This document shows, in pieces, positions 17,180 to 26,005 of a stretch of 62,394 bases of DNA. The notes under the pieces are model-generated. The model ran no database searches. It was not told the origin of the DNA and saw only the letters and a list, made by a program, of their open reading frames with translations. The translations under genes and the position numbers were made by a program. The stretch lies in NCBI GenBank assembly GCA_002379985.1, contig DFVG01000011.1, positions 1,158 through 63,551 of the forward strand, given 5' to 3'. Source of the DNA: Flavobacteriaceae bacterium UBA4166. GTDB lineage: Bacteria > Bacteroidota > Bacteroidia > Flavobacteriales > Flavobacteriaceae. Position 1 is the first letter of the stretch, and every line of letters starts with the position of its first letter.

Positions 17180-18214
17180 ATGAAACAGATCAATCCTCAT
17201 ATCATTCGTCAAATTTTCGTGATCCTGCTCATTTTATTGATGGGCACGCTCATTTTTCGCGAATTATTGCCCTATTTATCCGGAGTATTAGGTGCCATCA
17301 CCATCTATGTATTGATGCGGAAGTGGATGGTGTCGTTACTACGGCGAGGCTGGAAACCGGATCTTGCAGCCGCCTTCTTAATGGTTCTTTCTTTTATAGG
17401 AATATTACTCCCCGTGAGTGGTATTATCATCATGCTGGGAAATAAGATCAATAATGCCGTGCAAAATTCTGAACGAGTAGTACGCGCCTTTAAGAGTCAA
17501 ACAGCAGAATGGGAAGAAAAGCTGGGATATGATTTTACTTCAGAGATTGATGCGGGAGCCATTTCTTCATGGGTTTCCGAAAACCTACAAAATCTCGCAG
17601 GCAGCACTTTTGATGTTACCATCGCTATCGGACTCATGTATTTTATGCTGTATTATATGTTGACAAATCGGAGTCAGTTACGCGAGTCGTTGTTCGAATA
17701 TATTCCTATTAGCAAAACAAACTTAAAAAAGATCGGGAAAGAGACCCATCTAATGGTTCGTTCCAATGCCTTGGGTATTCCTATGGTAGCCGTCGCTCAA
17801 GGAATCGTGGCACTTATTGGATTTCTCATCTTCGGAATTGATGACCCCTTATTTTGGTTCGTAGTGGTCACCATCGGTTCTATGATCCCTTTCGTGGGAA
17901 CACTATTGGGGATTGTACCCGTCTTTATTTTAACGCTGTCCTCCGGAAATGATTTCCAAGCTTGGGGCATCCTGTTATACGGACTTATCGTTGTGGGATC
18001 TACTGATAATTTGATCCGACTTTATGTATTAAAGAAATTAGACAATGTACATCCCTTGATCACGCTAATTGGAGTGATTGTTGGGGTTCCGCTTTTTGGA
18101 TTCATCGGACTCATATTTGGACCGTTGCTTATTAGTTTGTTTTTGATCGTGGTGCGGATCTATAAGCGGGAATATGGCAAACATGTAGCTCACGATGACG
18201 ATCCCGATTTATAA
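17180..18214 (+). CDS. AI-2E family transporter (PerM-like permease)
   Basis: A 344 aa integral membrane protein of the AI-2E/PerM family with about seven to eight hydrophobic segments. The family features are the N-terminal helix pair, the extracytoplasmic helical region, and a conserved C-terminal part with SMIPFVGTLLGIVPVFILTL and GFIGLIFGPLLISLF. Members export small molecules or work as ion antiporters; the substrate here is unknown. It is part of the 15.8-18.7 kb gene run. Confidence 0.88.
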   Translation: MKQINPHIIRQIFVILLILLMGTLIFRELLPYLSGVLGAITIYVLMRKWMVSLLRRGWKPDLAAAFLMVLSFIGILLPVSGIIIMLGNKINNAVQNSERVVRAFKSQTAEWEEKLGYDFTSEIDAGAISSWVSENLQNLAGSTFDVTIAIGLMYFMLYYMLTNRSQLRESLFEYIPISKTNLKKIGKETHLMVRSNALGIPMVAVAQGIVALIGFLIFGIDDPLFWFVVVTIGSMIPFVGTLLGIVPVFILTLSSGNDFQAWGILLYGLIVVGSTDNLIRLYVLKKLDNVHPLITLIGVIVGVPLFGFIGLIFGPLLISLFLIVVRIYKREYGKHVAHDDDPDL

Positions 18215-18219
18215 TTATC

Positions 18220-18702
18220 ATGTTTCAAAAATTCGACTCGACAGCCTACCCACCCAGAGAAAAACCTGTATTGGTTTGGGATGGCAAGTGTGGTTTTTGC
18301 GCGTTTTGGGTGGAACGTTGGCAGCAAAAAACAAAAGGACAAATCGATTTTATCACGTTTCAAGAAATTGCCAAACAATTCAAGGATATTCCGCTGAAGG
18401 AATTTAAAAAAGCCTCTCGATTAATAGAACCCAACGGGAACGTGTATAGCGGTCCAGATTCAGCCTACAGAAGTTATCACTATACTTCGAATCCGTTTCC
18501 GTGGCATCGGTGGTACAAAAAGCACTCATGGTTCACTTGGTTAAGCGATCATGGCTATAACCAAATAGCAAAAAACCGCCCCTTTTTCTTTCGACTGACC
18601 CATGTTCTCTTCGGAAAAAACCCAAAAAAACTTAAACCCTATTGGTTATTGTATCTAACTGTTATTGTTGTTGCAATTATCTTGTTCTTCAAACAGATAT
18701 AA
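18220..18702 (+). CDS. DCC family thiol-disulfide oxidoreductase-like protein
   Basis: A 160 aa DUF393 protein. The family motif is present as VWDGKCGFC, with Cys24 and Cys27 forming a CxxC redox pair. A single hydrophobic helix at the C-terminus (LLYLTVIVVAIILFF) probably anchors it to the inner membrane with the thioredoxin-like part in the cytoplasm. The gene starts 5 bases after the permease gene. Confidence 0.88.
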   Translation: MFQKFDSTAYPPREKPVLVWDGKCGFCAFWVERWQQKTKGQIDFITFQEIAKQFKDIPLKEFKKASRLIEPNGNVYSGPDSAYRSYHYTSNPFPWHRWYKKHSWFTWLSDHGYNQIAKNRPFFFRLTHVLFGKNPKKLKPYWLLYLTVIVVAIILFFKQI

Positions 18703-18759
18703 CAAAACTTTAAAACATTTAGTTGCGTAGCTCGCCTATCTTTACATAAAAAGAACAAT

Positions 18760-19197
18760 ATGCTATTCGGAAACTCAAAAAAGAACCTTTTCTTCAATCC
18801 CGGAAATCGAGAATCTGGCGTGGATGAAGATGCCATGCGTGATGAAGTAGACCACATTAAAGAAGAAGATGTGGAAGTGGTTTTAGAAAATGAAGAAGCG
18901 ATTAACAAAAAATTTAGTGGGCCTAATAGTCTTTCTAAATATGCCGAGCTTGGCAAGGTCATGCTGGCCATGCTACGTGATTTTAAGAATGGAACGTATA
19001 AAGGTGTACCCTGGTTTACGATTGCAACTATTGTATTAGGCTTGCTCTATATTTTGAACCCCATGGATATTATCCCGGATTTTATTCCGGGTGTGGGATA
19101 CATCGATGACCTAGCCGTTCTTTCTATTGGAATGGGGTGGATTGAAAGCGACCTACATCGTTATCTAGACTGGCGCTTGCATCAAGCTAAAGAATAA
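18760..19197 (+). CDS. YkvA family (DUF1232) membrane protein
   Basis: A 145 aa protein with the DUF1232 signature NPMDIIPDFIPGVGYIDDLAV (about residues 97-117) in and after a hydrophobic segment, preceded by a charged, Glu-rich N-terminal region. Function of the family is not established. A TATCTTTA box lies upstream at 18737-18744, but the only nearby TTG is too close. It converges with folD, with 6 bases between the stops and no hairpin. Confidence 0.88.
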   Translation: MLFGNSKKNLFFNPGNRESGVDEDAMRDEVDHIKEEDVEVVLENEEAINKKFSGPNSLSKYAELGKVMLAMLRDFKNGTYKGVPWFTIATIVLGLLYILNPMDIIPDFIPGVGYIDDLAVLSIGMGWIESDLHRYLDWRLHQAKE

Positions 19198-19203
19198 AAA
19201 AAA

Positions 19204-20085
19204 TTATAGGGCGCGACGTTGTTCGCGAGCCAAAAGTGTGTTTTTCAGCAGCATGGCAATGGTCATAGGGCCTACTCCACCAGGAACCGGAGTGATAAAA
19301 GATGCTTTCTCACTTACGGCTTCAAAATCTACATCGCCTCGAATCACATATCCTTTGGGATGATCTTCATCAGGAACTCGAGTAATCCCTACATCAATCA
19401 CAACGACATCGTCTTTGACCATTTCGGCCTTTAAGAAATTAGGCACACCAAGCGCTGAAATGATGATATCTGCCTGTGTTGTAATTTGTGAAATGTTCTT
19501 GGTATTGCTATGTGTTAACGTTACGGTACTATTTCCCGGCCATCCCTTTCTGCTCATCAAAATACTCATTGGGCGTCCTACAATATGACTTCTTCCAATA
19601 ACCACCGTATGCTTCCCTTTGGTATCTACATCATAACGTTCTAAAAGTTCTAAAATACCAAATGGAGTTGCAGGAATAAAGGTGCTCATATCCAGCGCCA
19701 TCTTTCCGAAATTCTCAGGATGAAAACCATCGACATCTTTACTGGGATCTACCGCCATGAGGACTTTTTGCGTATCGATTTGCGGCGGAAGGGGTAATTG
19801 AATGATAAACCCGTCGATCGCATCATTGGTATTAAGCTCCTTGATCTTTTTAAGCAACTCTAACTCGCTAGTCGTATGTGGCATTTTCACCAAAGTAGAC
19901 TCAAACCCAATACGCTCGCAGGCGCGCACTTTGCTGCCTACATACGTTAAACTCGCCCCATCATCTCCAACAATAACTGCAGCGAGGTGCGGTACTTTCT
20001 CGCCATTAGCTTTCATGGCATCTACTTCTGCCTTGATTTCATCTTTAATGTCGTTGCTAACTTTTTTACCGTCTAATAGCGTCAT
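19204..20085 (-). CDS. folD: Methylenetetrahydrofolate dehydrogenase / cyclohydrolase
   Basis: Bifunctional cytoplasmic enzyme that oxidises 5,10-methylene-THF and hydrolyses the methenyl intermediate to 10-formyl-THF for purine and formyl-Met-tRNA synthesis. At 293 aa it has the usual length. Visible are LTYVGSKVRACERIG (catalytic Tyr and Lys), QLPLPPQID, the NADP loop GRSHIVGRPMS, and the C-terminal PGGVGPMTIAML signature. It follows ffh by 21 bases and is probably co-transcribed with it. Confidence 0.97.
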   Translation of the reverse strand: MTLLDGKKVSNDIKDEIKAEVDAMKANGEKVPHLAAVIVGDDGASLTYVGSKVRACERIGFESTLVKMPHTTSELELLKKIKELNTNDAIDGFIIQLPLPPQIDTQKVLMAVDPSKDVDGFHPENFGKMALDMSTFIPATPFGILELLERYDVDTKGKHTVVIGRSHIVGRPMSILMSRKGWPGNSTVTLTHSNTKNISQITTQADIIISALGVPNFLKAEMVKDDVVVIDVGITRVPDEDHPKGYVIRGDVDFEAVSEKASFITPVPGGVGPMTIAMLLKNTLLAREQRRAL

Positions 20086-20106
20086 GTGGGTGGGTTTATG
20101 GTGAAT

Positions 20107-21435
20107 TTATCGCATGTTTTTCATCATCTGCATCATCTTTCGACCGCCGCCGCCTTGCATCATCTTCATCATTTTACTCATTTGGTTGAACTGTTTGAGC
20201 AGTTGATTTACTTCTTGAACCGAAGTTCCGCTTCCCTTGGCAATGCGTTTTTTTCTGCTTCCATTGATCACAGATGGTGTAGAACGTTCTTCCGGGGTCA
20301 TGGATTGAATAATCGCCTCAATCCCTTGGAAAGCATCGTCATCGATATCGACTCCTTTCAGTGCTTTTCCGGCACCGGGAATCATCCCTAACAGATCTTT
20401 CATACTACCCATCTTCTTTACTTGCTGGATCTGCGACATGAAATCATCGAAACCAAATTGGTTCTTCGCAATTTTCTTCTGAAGTTTTCTCGCTTCTTGT
20501 TCATCAAATTGCTCTTGTGCACGTTCTACTAACGAAACAACGTCTCCCATCCCCAAGATACGATCGGCCATACGCGATGGGTGGAACACATCAATGGCGT
20601 CCATCTTTTCCCCTGTACCAATAAATTTGATGGGTTTGTTGACAACACTTTTGATGGAAATGGCGGCTCCACCTCGGGTATCTCCGTCTAATTTGGTAAG
20701 CACTACCCCATCAAAATCCAATCGATCGTTAAAGGCTTTTGCCGTATTCACCGCGTCCTGCCCTGTCATAGAATCTACTACAAACAGTGTTTCATTTGGC
20801 TGAATAGCATTGTGAATATTCGCAATCTCTGTCATCATTTGCTCATCTACTGCCAAGCGACCTGCGGTATCTACGATGACCACGTTATGGCCCTGTTGTT
20901 TAGCATGTGCAATGGCATTCTGAGAAATAGCAACCGGATCCATATTGCCTTCTTCACTATATACCTCAACTCCAATTTGCTCTCCTACTACATGCAACTG
21001 ATTGATTGCCGCAGGGCGATACACATCACAGGCAACCAGTAATGGCTTCTTTGTTTTCTTGGATTTTAGATATTTGGCAAGTTTTCCTGAAAAAGTGGTT
21101 TTACCACTACCCTGTAAACCGGACATCAAGATGATAGACGGACTACCACTAAGATCGATTCCTTCGGTTTCCCCACCCATCAACTCCGTAAGCTCGTCTT
21201 TCACAAGCTTGACCATAAGCTGACCAGGTTTTAAGGAACTCAATACATTTTGTCCCAATGCTTTTTCCTTGACCGTATTGGTAAAGTTCTTAGCCGTCTT
21301 AAAATTCACATCGGCATCCAACAAAGCACGGCGAACCTCTTTAAGCGTTTCTGCTACATTGACTTCAGTAATACTACCGTGTCCCTTGAGAACGTGTAAG
21401 GCTTTATCTAGTTTATCGGTCAGATTATCAAACAT
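20107..21435 (-). CDS. ffh: Signal recognition particle protein Ffh
   Basis: SRP54 GTPase that binds signal sequences with the 4.5S RNA and docks ribosomes at the membrane. In the 442 aa chain the N domain is followed by the G domain with GLQGSGKTT, DTAGR and TKLDGD, then the methionine-rich M domain (PGAGKAL, SGTSVQEVNQLLKQFNQM) ending in a very Met/Gly-rich tail. A near-perfect promoter precedes it, and folD follows in the same transcript. Confidence 0.98.
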   Translation of the reverse strand: MFDNLTDKLDKALHVLKGHGSITEVNVAETLKEVRRALLDADVNFKTAKNFTNTVKEKALGQNVLSSLKPGQLMVKLVKDELTELMGGETEGIDLSGSPSIILMSGLQGSGKTTFSGKLAKYLKSKKTKKPLLVACDVYRPAAINQLHVVGEQIGVEVYSEEGNMDPVAISQNAIAHAKQQGHNVVIVDTAGRLAVDEQMMTEIANIHNAIQPNETLFVVDSMTGQDAVNTAKAFNDRLDFDGVVLTKLDGDTRGGAAISIKSVVNKPIKFIGTGEKMDAIDVFHPSRMADRILGMGDVVSLVERAQEQFDEQEARKLQKKIAKNQFGFDDFMSQIQQVKKMGSMKDLLGMIPGAGKALKGVDIDDDAFQGIEAIIQSMTPEERSTPSVINGSRKKRIAKGSGTSVQEVNQLLKQFNQMSKMMKMMQGGGGRKMMQMMKNMR

Positions 21436-21461
21436 AGTATTGCATGGAATTTAGAGAGTTG

Positions 21462-21491
21462 CAAAGATAACAATTGATACGCTTGTAGCAA
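21462..21491 (-). promoter_or_regulatory. Flavobacterial promoter of ffh-folD
   Basis: On the minus strand TTG at 21491-21489 and TATCTTTG at 21469-21462 are separated by exactly 19 bp. This is the best match to the TTG / TAnnTTTG consensus in the window. The leader to the ATG at 21435 is about 20 bases. Confidence 0.82.
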
Positions 21492-21523
21492 AGTTACCTT
21501 CCTGTTTATCACAACAGAATCTT

Positions 21524-21541
21524 ATCCTATTTAAATAGGAT
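21524..21541. repeat. 18-bp perfect palindrome in the ffh / dehydrogenase divergent region
   Basis: ATCCTATTTAAATAGGAT reads the same on both strands. It lies upstream of both divergent genes, 33 bp beyond the ffh -33 element and about 160 bp before the dehydrogenase start. It cannot be a terminator of either gene and looks like a dimeric regulator site. Which regulator is unknown. Confidence 0.5.
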
Positions 21542-21699
21542 CAAATTTTTGCTGAATTGTTTTCAAAGACAGTTTTTTCCACGCCATTATCTTCGGAAAA
21601 ATTTACCGTTTCATTAACGAAGGCTTGGGAAAGCAATGTGATCTTTTGATTTGCGGAATGGCTATCTTTAAATAACATCAAATAATTCAAGCAAACACC

Positions 21700-23088
21700 A
21701 TGAGTACTACCAAAGAATTTCACACCGTGAACCCTGCTACAGGAACAAACATAAAATCGTATACCTATATGAGCGATGCCCTCGTTGATCAAAAAATCGA
21801 AACATGCCACAACGCTTTTTTGAGTTGGAAAAAGACATCCCTTGCCGATAGAGCGAAACATATTCAGAAACTAGGAAAAGAGCTTCTTAAAAATAAAGAT
21901 AAACTTTCCGCCCTCATGACAGAAGAAATGGGGAAATTGTTGAAGCAAGGACATCAAGAGGTTGAGCTATGCGCCGGAATTTGTGACTACACCGCTGAAA
22001 ATGGCCCCAAAGAACTTGCCGACGAGGATCGAACGCTTCCGGAGGGTGGCAAAGGTCGAATTGTACATTCTCCTATGGGTGTGGTCTACGGAATTCAACC
22101 TTGGAATTTTCCAACGTATCAAGTGATTCGGTACGCAGTTGCCAACCTTATGGCGGGTAATGGTGTCTTATTGAAGCACGCCGAGAGTGTTACCGGAAGC
22201 GCTGTGCTTTTGGAGGAGATTTTTACGGCTGCGGGAATTCCAAAACATCTATTCACCGTCCTGATCATCGATCATGATCAATCAGACAACGTAATAAAAC
22301 ACAAGCGCGTACGAGGGGTCACACTTACCGGAAGTGCAGGAGCCGGAGAACATGTTGCAAAAGTTGCAGGTGCCGCGCTAAAGAAAACGGTATTAGAATT
22401 GGGGAGTAATGATGCCTACATTGTATTAGAGGATGCTGATCTGGACATGGCCGTTAAGCAATGTGTTAATGGAAGGGTCTACAACAATGGCGAGACCTGT
22501 GTGGCGGCAAAACGATTTGTTGTAGTTGAAGAAGTGTATGATGCATTCAAAGAAAAATTTGTAGCACGAATGAAAGGCGTGACCTACGGCGATCCTACCG
22601 ATGAGCGTTCTCGATTGGGACCCATGGCGCGCAAGGATCTAAGGGAAGAACTACACGAACAAGTAGCGAAAAGTGTGGAAAAGGGTGCTACCATTTTATG
22701 TGGCGGAAACGTGCCGGAAGAAGATGGGTTTTTCTATCCTGCCACCGTATTGGAGAACGTACAACCGGGACAACCCGCTTATGACGAAGAACTATTTGGT
22801 CCGGTCGCCTCACTTATAAAAGCGAAGGACACCAAGGACGCTTTTCGCATCGCCAATGACAGTCGGTTTGGACTTGGAGGAGGCATATTTACAAACGACC
22901 AAGAGAAGGCATTTGATCTAGCTGCTAATATTTTTGATACCGGTATGGTATTTATCAATTCTTTCGGACTTGCACAACCCAACATGCCGTTTGGAGGCGT
23001 CAAAGATTCTGGGTATGGTCGCGAACACGGAGGTTTCGGAATGAAAGAGTTTACCAATGCTAAGTCGATTATGGCATTGTCAAGCTAA
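21700..23088 (+). CDS. Succinate-semialdehyde-type aldehyde dehydrogenase
   Basis: A 462 aa NAD(P)-dependent aldehyde dehydrogenase. The catalytic Cys267 (NNGETCVAAKR) and general base Glu233 (LELGSND) are present, as is the PWNFPTYQVIRY segment near the cofactor site. The length and the GIQPWNFP and MPFGGVKDSGYGRE features match the Sad/GabD-like branch that oxidises succinic semialdehyde to succinate, but substrate specificity cannot be proved by sequence. TATCTTTA at 21663-21670 is a possible -7 element. The gene ends before a strong terminator. Confidence 0.88.
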   Translation: MSTTKEFHTVNPATGTNIKSYTYMSDALVDQKIETCHNAFLSWKKTSLADRAKHIQKLGKELLKNKDKLSALMTEEMGKLLKQGHQEVELCAGICDYTAENGPKELADEDRTLPEGGKGRIVHSPMGVVYGIQPWNFPTYQVIRYAVANLMAGNGVLLKHAESVTGSAVLLEEIFTAAGIPKHLFTVLIIDHDQSDNVIKHKRVRGVTLTGSAGAGEHVAKVAGAALKKTVLELGSNDAYIVLEDADLDMAVKQCVNGRVYNNGETCVAAKRFVVVEEVYDAFKEKFVARMKGVTYGDPTDERSRLGPMARKDLREELHEQVAKSVEKGATILCGGNVPEEDGFFYPATVLENVQPGQPAYDEELFGPVASLIKAKDTKDAFRIANDSRFGLGGGIFTNDQEKAFDLAANIFDTGMVFINSFGLAQPNMPFGGVKDSGYGREHGGFGMKEFTNAKSIMALSS

Positions 23089-23146
23089 AAGCAACCGTCA
23101 CATTTGAGCTAGCTTTTTTACCATTCCGAAGAACATCTAGTTCAAA

Positions 23147-23188
23147 CGAAAATCCCCTGCGATCAATTATCGCAGGGGATTTTTTTCA
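23147..23188. terminator. Long-stem bidirectional terminator
   Basis: A perfect 13-bp stem AATCCCCTGCGAT / ATCGCAGGGGATT (23151-23163, 23169-23181) with a 5-base loop is followed by a T-run. It lies between the convergent dehydrogenase and fasciclin genes. Confidence 0.94.
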
Positions 23189-23233
23189 GATTAGAATTAT
23201 AAACGCTATTCACATAGACGTCAAATAATAAGA

Positions 23234-24613
23234 TTACGGCAATTCAGGTAACAAGACGGTATCTATAGCGTGAACTACTCCGTTGCTTGCCTGTACATTC
23301 GTTACAATGATGGTACTGGTTCTACCGTTGGCGTCGGTAATGGTTCCCGCAGCGGCATCAATGATAACTTCTCCTCCTAAAGTAGTTACAGGTCCCGATG
23401 TCAAGTCTTCCTCTCGAACGTTCGCCCCGGCGATAACATGTAAGTTCAACGCTGCTGTCAAGGTCGCTGCGTCAATATCCGCTAGGCCACCTACACCTAA
23501 TTCAGCAAATAAACTTGTAAAGGCATCATCGGTTGGAGCGAATACCGTAAATGGTGCAGGATCTGTTCCGAAGGGAGTATTCAACGTACCCACAAAATCA
23601 GGTTGATCGGGTCGCGTTAATGCAGCGACAAGACTACTAAATGATGGGTCTGCAGTAGCAAACGTCACCACGGTTGGCAAAGCAATAACTGTATCGACAG
23701 CATGAATAATACCATTTGTTGCAACCACATCCGGAGCCACAACGGTTGAAATTCCATTCAAAACAACTCCCGATTCGGTATTTATGAACAGACTAATATT
23801 ATCATCTGTATCACCAAAGGTAGCGAGTGTGGTGGTATATGATGTTGTAAAATCAGCACTCGCATTAGAAGTTGTCAGCACATGGTTTAAGAGTGTTTGT
23901 TGTAATAAAGGAGTTGGAATTTCTGCAATGGATCCAAAGCCATTATCTGCAAGAAATGTTGCGAACGCATCATTGGTAGGAGCGAAAACAGTAAGATCTG
24001 CAGAAGGATCGGAAATTGCCACTGTTAGACTTGCTGCATCCAAAGCAGTGATCAAATTTGAAAAATTCGGATTAACATTGGCAAGTGTCGCCACATTGGG
24101 AAGTAGAATAACGCCGTCTACGCCGTGGACTATACCATTGGAAACTTCGATATCAGCTTCAACTACGGTAGCAACACCATTGATAGTCACCCCTGAAGAA
24201 GTATCCACAAAAGCGCTAAGATTAAGGTCACTACTACCGGTAGCGTTGGTTCTTATGTACCCGGTAGTGAATTCTGTAGAAGAGGTTGTACCATTTACTA
24301 CGTGATTTAGCAATACATTAGAGAGTAGGGCTTCGGGCACTTCGTCAAGAGAAGCAAACCCATTCGCTTCCAAAAATGTTGTGAAAGCTTCATTGTTAGG
24401 AGCAAAAACCGTAGTACTTCCAGAAGCATTCAAGGCTGCCGTTAGTCCGGCTCGTTCAAGAGCTTCTACTAAAAGGGAGTAATCGGTATCAGATCGAAGG
24501 TAGGTAACGATGGTTTGATCACCGTCATTAATAGTTCCATTATCATCATCGCTGCTACACGCAACAACAAACATTAGGGAACATGCAATAAAAAAAGTCG
24601 AAAAAAATTTCAT
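23234..24613 (-). CDS. Triple fasciclin (FAS1) domain lipoprotein
   Basis: A 459 aa lipoprotein: the signal ends FVVAC with Cys19, followed by SSDDDN, an acidic signal that in Flavobacteriia directs lipoproteins to the cell surface. Three FAS1 domains follow at about residues 33-173, 174-315 and 316-459, each with a TVFAPxxxAF motif and an NG(I/V)(I/V)H box. FAS1 domains mediate adhesion or ligand binding. It lies 126 bases downstream of the first repeat lipoprotein on the same strand, so it may belong to the ECF-controlled module. A long inverted repeat lies in that gap. Confidence 0.92.
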   Translation of the reverse strand: MKFFSTFFIACSLMFVVACSSDDDNGTINDGDQTIVTYLRSDTDYSLLVEALERAGLTAALNASGSTTVFAPNNEAFTTFLEANGFASLDEVPEALLSNVLLNHVVNGTTSSTEFTTGYIRTNATGSSDLNLSAFVDTSSGVTINGVATVVEADIEVSNGIVHGVDGVILLPNVATLANVNPNFSNLITALDAASLTVAISDPSADLTVFAPTNDAFATFLADNGFGSIAEIPTPLLQQTLLNHVLTTSNASADFTTSYTTTLATFGDTDDNISLFINTESGVVLNGISTVVAPDVVATNGIIHAVDTVIALPTVVTFATADPSFSSLVAALTRPDQPDFVGTLNTPFGTDPAPFTVFAPTDDAFTSLFAELGVGGLADIDAATLTAALNLHVIAGANVREEDLTSGPVTTLGGEVIIDAAAGTITDANGRTSTIIVTNVQASNGVVHAIDTVLLPELP

Positions 24614-24683
24614 AGCTTGAGTTTTACATTAATCTGCTATAAAGAAACGAAGCAAATCTTGTAAATCTCAGCGCCAACTCACA

Positions 24684-24734
24684 GTTTATCAAAAGTTTAA
24701 CTTTTTGTTTAATATTTTCTTAATTTTGATAAAC
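24684..24734. repeat. Inverted repeat between repeat lipoprotein and fasciclin gene
   Basis: Perfect 11-base arms GTTTATCAAAA (24684-24694) and TTTTGATAAAC (24724-24734) are separated by 29 A/T-rich bases, starting 6 bases after the stop of the upstream gene. It could be an attenuating hairpin, a weak terminator or a regulator site. Confidence 0.45.
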
Positions 24735-24739
24735 AAACT

Positions 24740-25396
24740 TTATTCACAAGAGTTTTGAAGGGCGTCTATGGTATCAGCGAGTTGTGTATTATTCGTAATT
24801 CGAAGCGCACTCCCACCGGCAACGATGAGGTCAATAGGGTAATTAATAGAAATCAAATCTTCCGACTGAGGATCGACCACCCACGGAAACAAGGCTTCAC
24901 TATTCCCTATTTCACGAGTTTCAAATTCAGTTTCGTCAAGATTATATAATGCTAGGGTAATGGGAAATGCAATATCTACACAGGCGTTGTGTTCTCTGCT
25001 CAAGGGGTCTTCAGCACAAACATCACGTTCATTTTGCCATTCAGCATTACTTTGAACTACTACTTCAGAATGATCTGATCGGGTGAGGGTTACCGGATAG
25101 ATTAGTGCTACCTCATCATCTTCACCGATAGGCCTCAGGTCAAGAATGGTTCCAACATTATAAGGTTCTCCGTTGAAAAAAATTGTATAAGGAATCTTTA
25201 TGCTGACGCACGGCGCATCATCTATAATATCATCAAAACTTCCGTCATGAGAACTAACCGAACGCAATTTCAGTCGCAAATTAGCAGAAGCATTGGTCAC
25301 TTCCTCTGTGTCCTCCTGATCTTGGACCACTGTAAATTCTTCCTTTTGACAGGAGTAAAAAAAGATAATACATAAGAGTAATGTATAGTATTTCAT
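24740..25396 (-). CDS. YPV-repeat surface lipoprotein of ECF module 1
   Basis: A 218 aa lipoprotein of a family I do not recognise. The ATG at 25396 gives a signal ending FFYSC (Cys16) followed by QKEEF, an acidic surface-export-like signal; the TTG at 25420 lies inside the promoter and was rejected. The mature part has four repeats built on a short core: IKIPYTI, LIYPVTL, IAFPITL and INYPIDL. Cysteines lie near each repeat in the same pattern as in the N-terminal module of the 34385-36154 protein. It is divergent from the ECF sigma gene and carries the GGTRGG-N16-TTGTT element. Probably a surface partner of the adjacent TonB receptor (inference). Confidence 0.8.
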   Translation of the reverse strand: MKYYTLLLCIIFFYSCQKEEFTVVQDQEDTEEVTNASANLRLKLRSVSSHDGSFDDIIDDAPCVSIKIPYTIFFNGEPYNVGTILDLRPIGEDDEVALIYPVTLTRSDHSEVVVQSNAEWQNERDVCAEDPLSREHNACVDIAFPITLALYNLDETEFETREIGNSEALFPWVVDPQSEDLISINYPIDLIVAGGSALRITNNTQLADTIDALQNSCE

Positions 25397-25415
25397 TACT
25401 AGGGATTTAAAATAT

Positions 25416-25442
25416 AACAATCAAAATAAAGAAATTCCTACC
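25416..25442 (-). promoter_or_regulatory. Candidate ECF promoter, lipoprotein of module 1
   Basis: On the minus strand GGTAGG at 25442-25437 and TTGTT at 25420-25416 are 16 bp apart. The element ends 19 bases before the ATG at 25396. It has the same architecture as the sites at 26006-26032, 36181-36207 and 36771-36797. Confidence 0.72.
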
Positions 25443-25455
25443 TGTAAATAATTTA

Positions 25456-25463
25456 TATATTTA
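25456..25463 (+). promoter_or_regulatory. Possible vegetative -7 element of ECF sigma gene 1
   Basis: TATATTTA, one base off TAnnTTTG, ends 6 bases before the sigma ATG at 25470. No TTG is visible upstream. It suggests the sigma gene uses the housekeeping polymerase rather than the GGTRGG / TTGTT element. Confidence 0.35.
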
Positions 25464-25469
25464 CGCCCA

Positions 25470-25997
25470 ATGACCAAAAACGAACAGCCTCTTTTTGATA
25501 ATGTTTGTGAAGAACATGTGTTTTCCAAAATCTACGAAGCGAATGCACAAGATCTCCATGATTTTATCTATTACAAGTACGGAGAGCGATTCGATCCGAA
25601 AGACAAAACGCAAGAAGCATTCTTAACTCTTTGGAAAAAATGCAAAGACATTCCTCCTGACAAAGCTCGAAGTTTTTTATTCACCGTCGCTAATAATCTC
25701 ACCTTAAATGAGATCAAACACCAAAAGGTGGTATTGGAATATCAAAAGAAAGAACCCCACACATCGACAACCAATCACACCCCTCAGTTCTTACTTGAAG
25801 AAAAGCAATATTTAGAAAAATTTCAAAAGGCGTTAGAAGAATTACCGGAAAAACAACGCATTGCTTTCTTGTTAAATCGAGTGGAAGGAAAGCGACATAA
25901 AGAAATTGCTACGATTTTAAACATTTCTCGAAAAGCCGTTGAGAAGCGTATTTACAAGGCTTTAGCCACGCTCAGAAAAAAAATTGAAAAAATTTAA
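25470..25997 (+). CDS. ECF RNA polymerase sigma factor (module 1)
   Basis: A 175 aa sigma-70 family member with only regions 2 and 4. Region 2 includes DLHDFIYYKYG and KTQEAFLTLWKKC; region 4 includes LEELPEKQRIAFLLNRVEGKRHKEIA and the helix-turn-helix ISRKAVEKRIYKAL. It is a clear paralogue of the 36242-36763 gene, sharing the FDNVCEE start, HQKVVLEYQ and PQFLLEEKQY. It is followed by fecR and a TonB receptor gene, the arrangement of cell-surface signalling systems in which ligand at the receptor frees the sigma factor. Confidence 0.95.
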   Translation: MTKNEQPLFDNVCEEHVFSKIYEANAQDLHDFIYYKYGERFDPKDKTQEAFLTLWKKCKDIPPDKARSFLFTVANNLTLNEIKHQKVVLEYQKKEPHTSTTNHTPQFLLEEKQYLEKFQKALEELPEKQRIAFLLNRVEGKRHKEIATILNISRKAVEKRIYKALATLRKKIEKI

Positions 25998-26005
25998 GCA
26001 TAGGG

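Noticed and set aside
18723..18744. TTG and TATCTTTA before the YkvA gene as a promoter
   Set aside because: The spacing is only 11 bp, outside the 17-23 bp range. The -7 box alone is suggestive but not enough to list as a promoter.
24067..24305. Plus-strand frames opposite the fasciclin gene
   Set aside because: The repetitive Thr/Val-rich codons of FAS1 domains leave long open antisense frames; no independent evidence.
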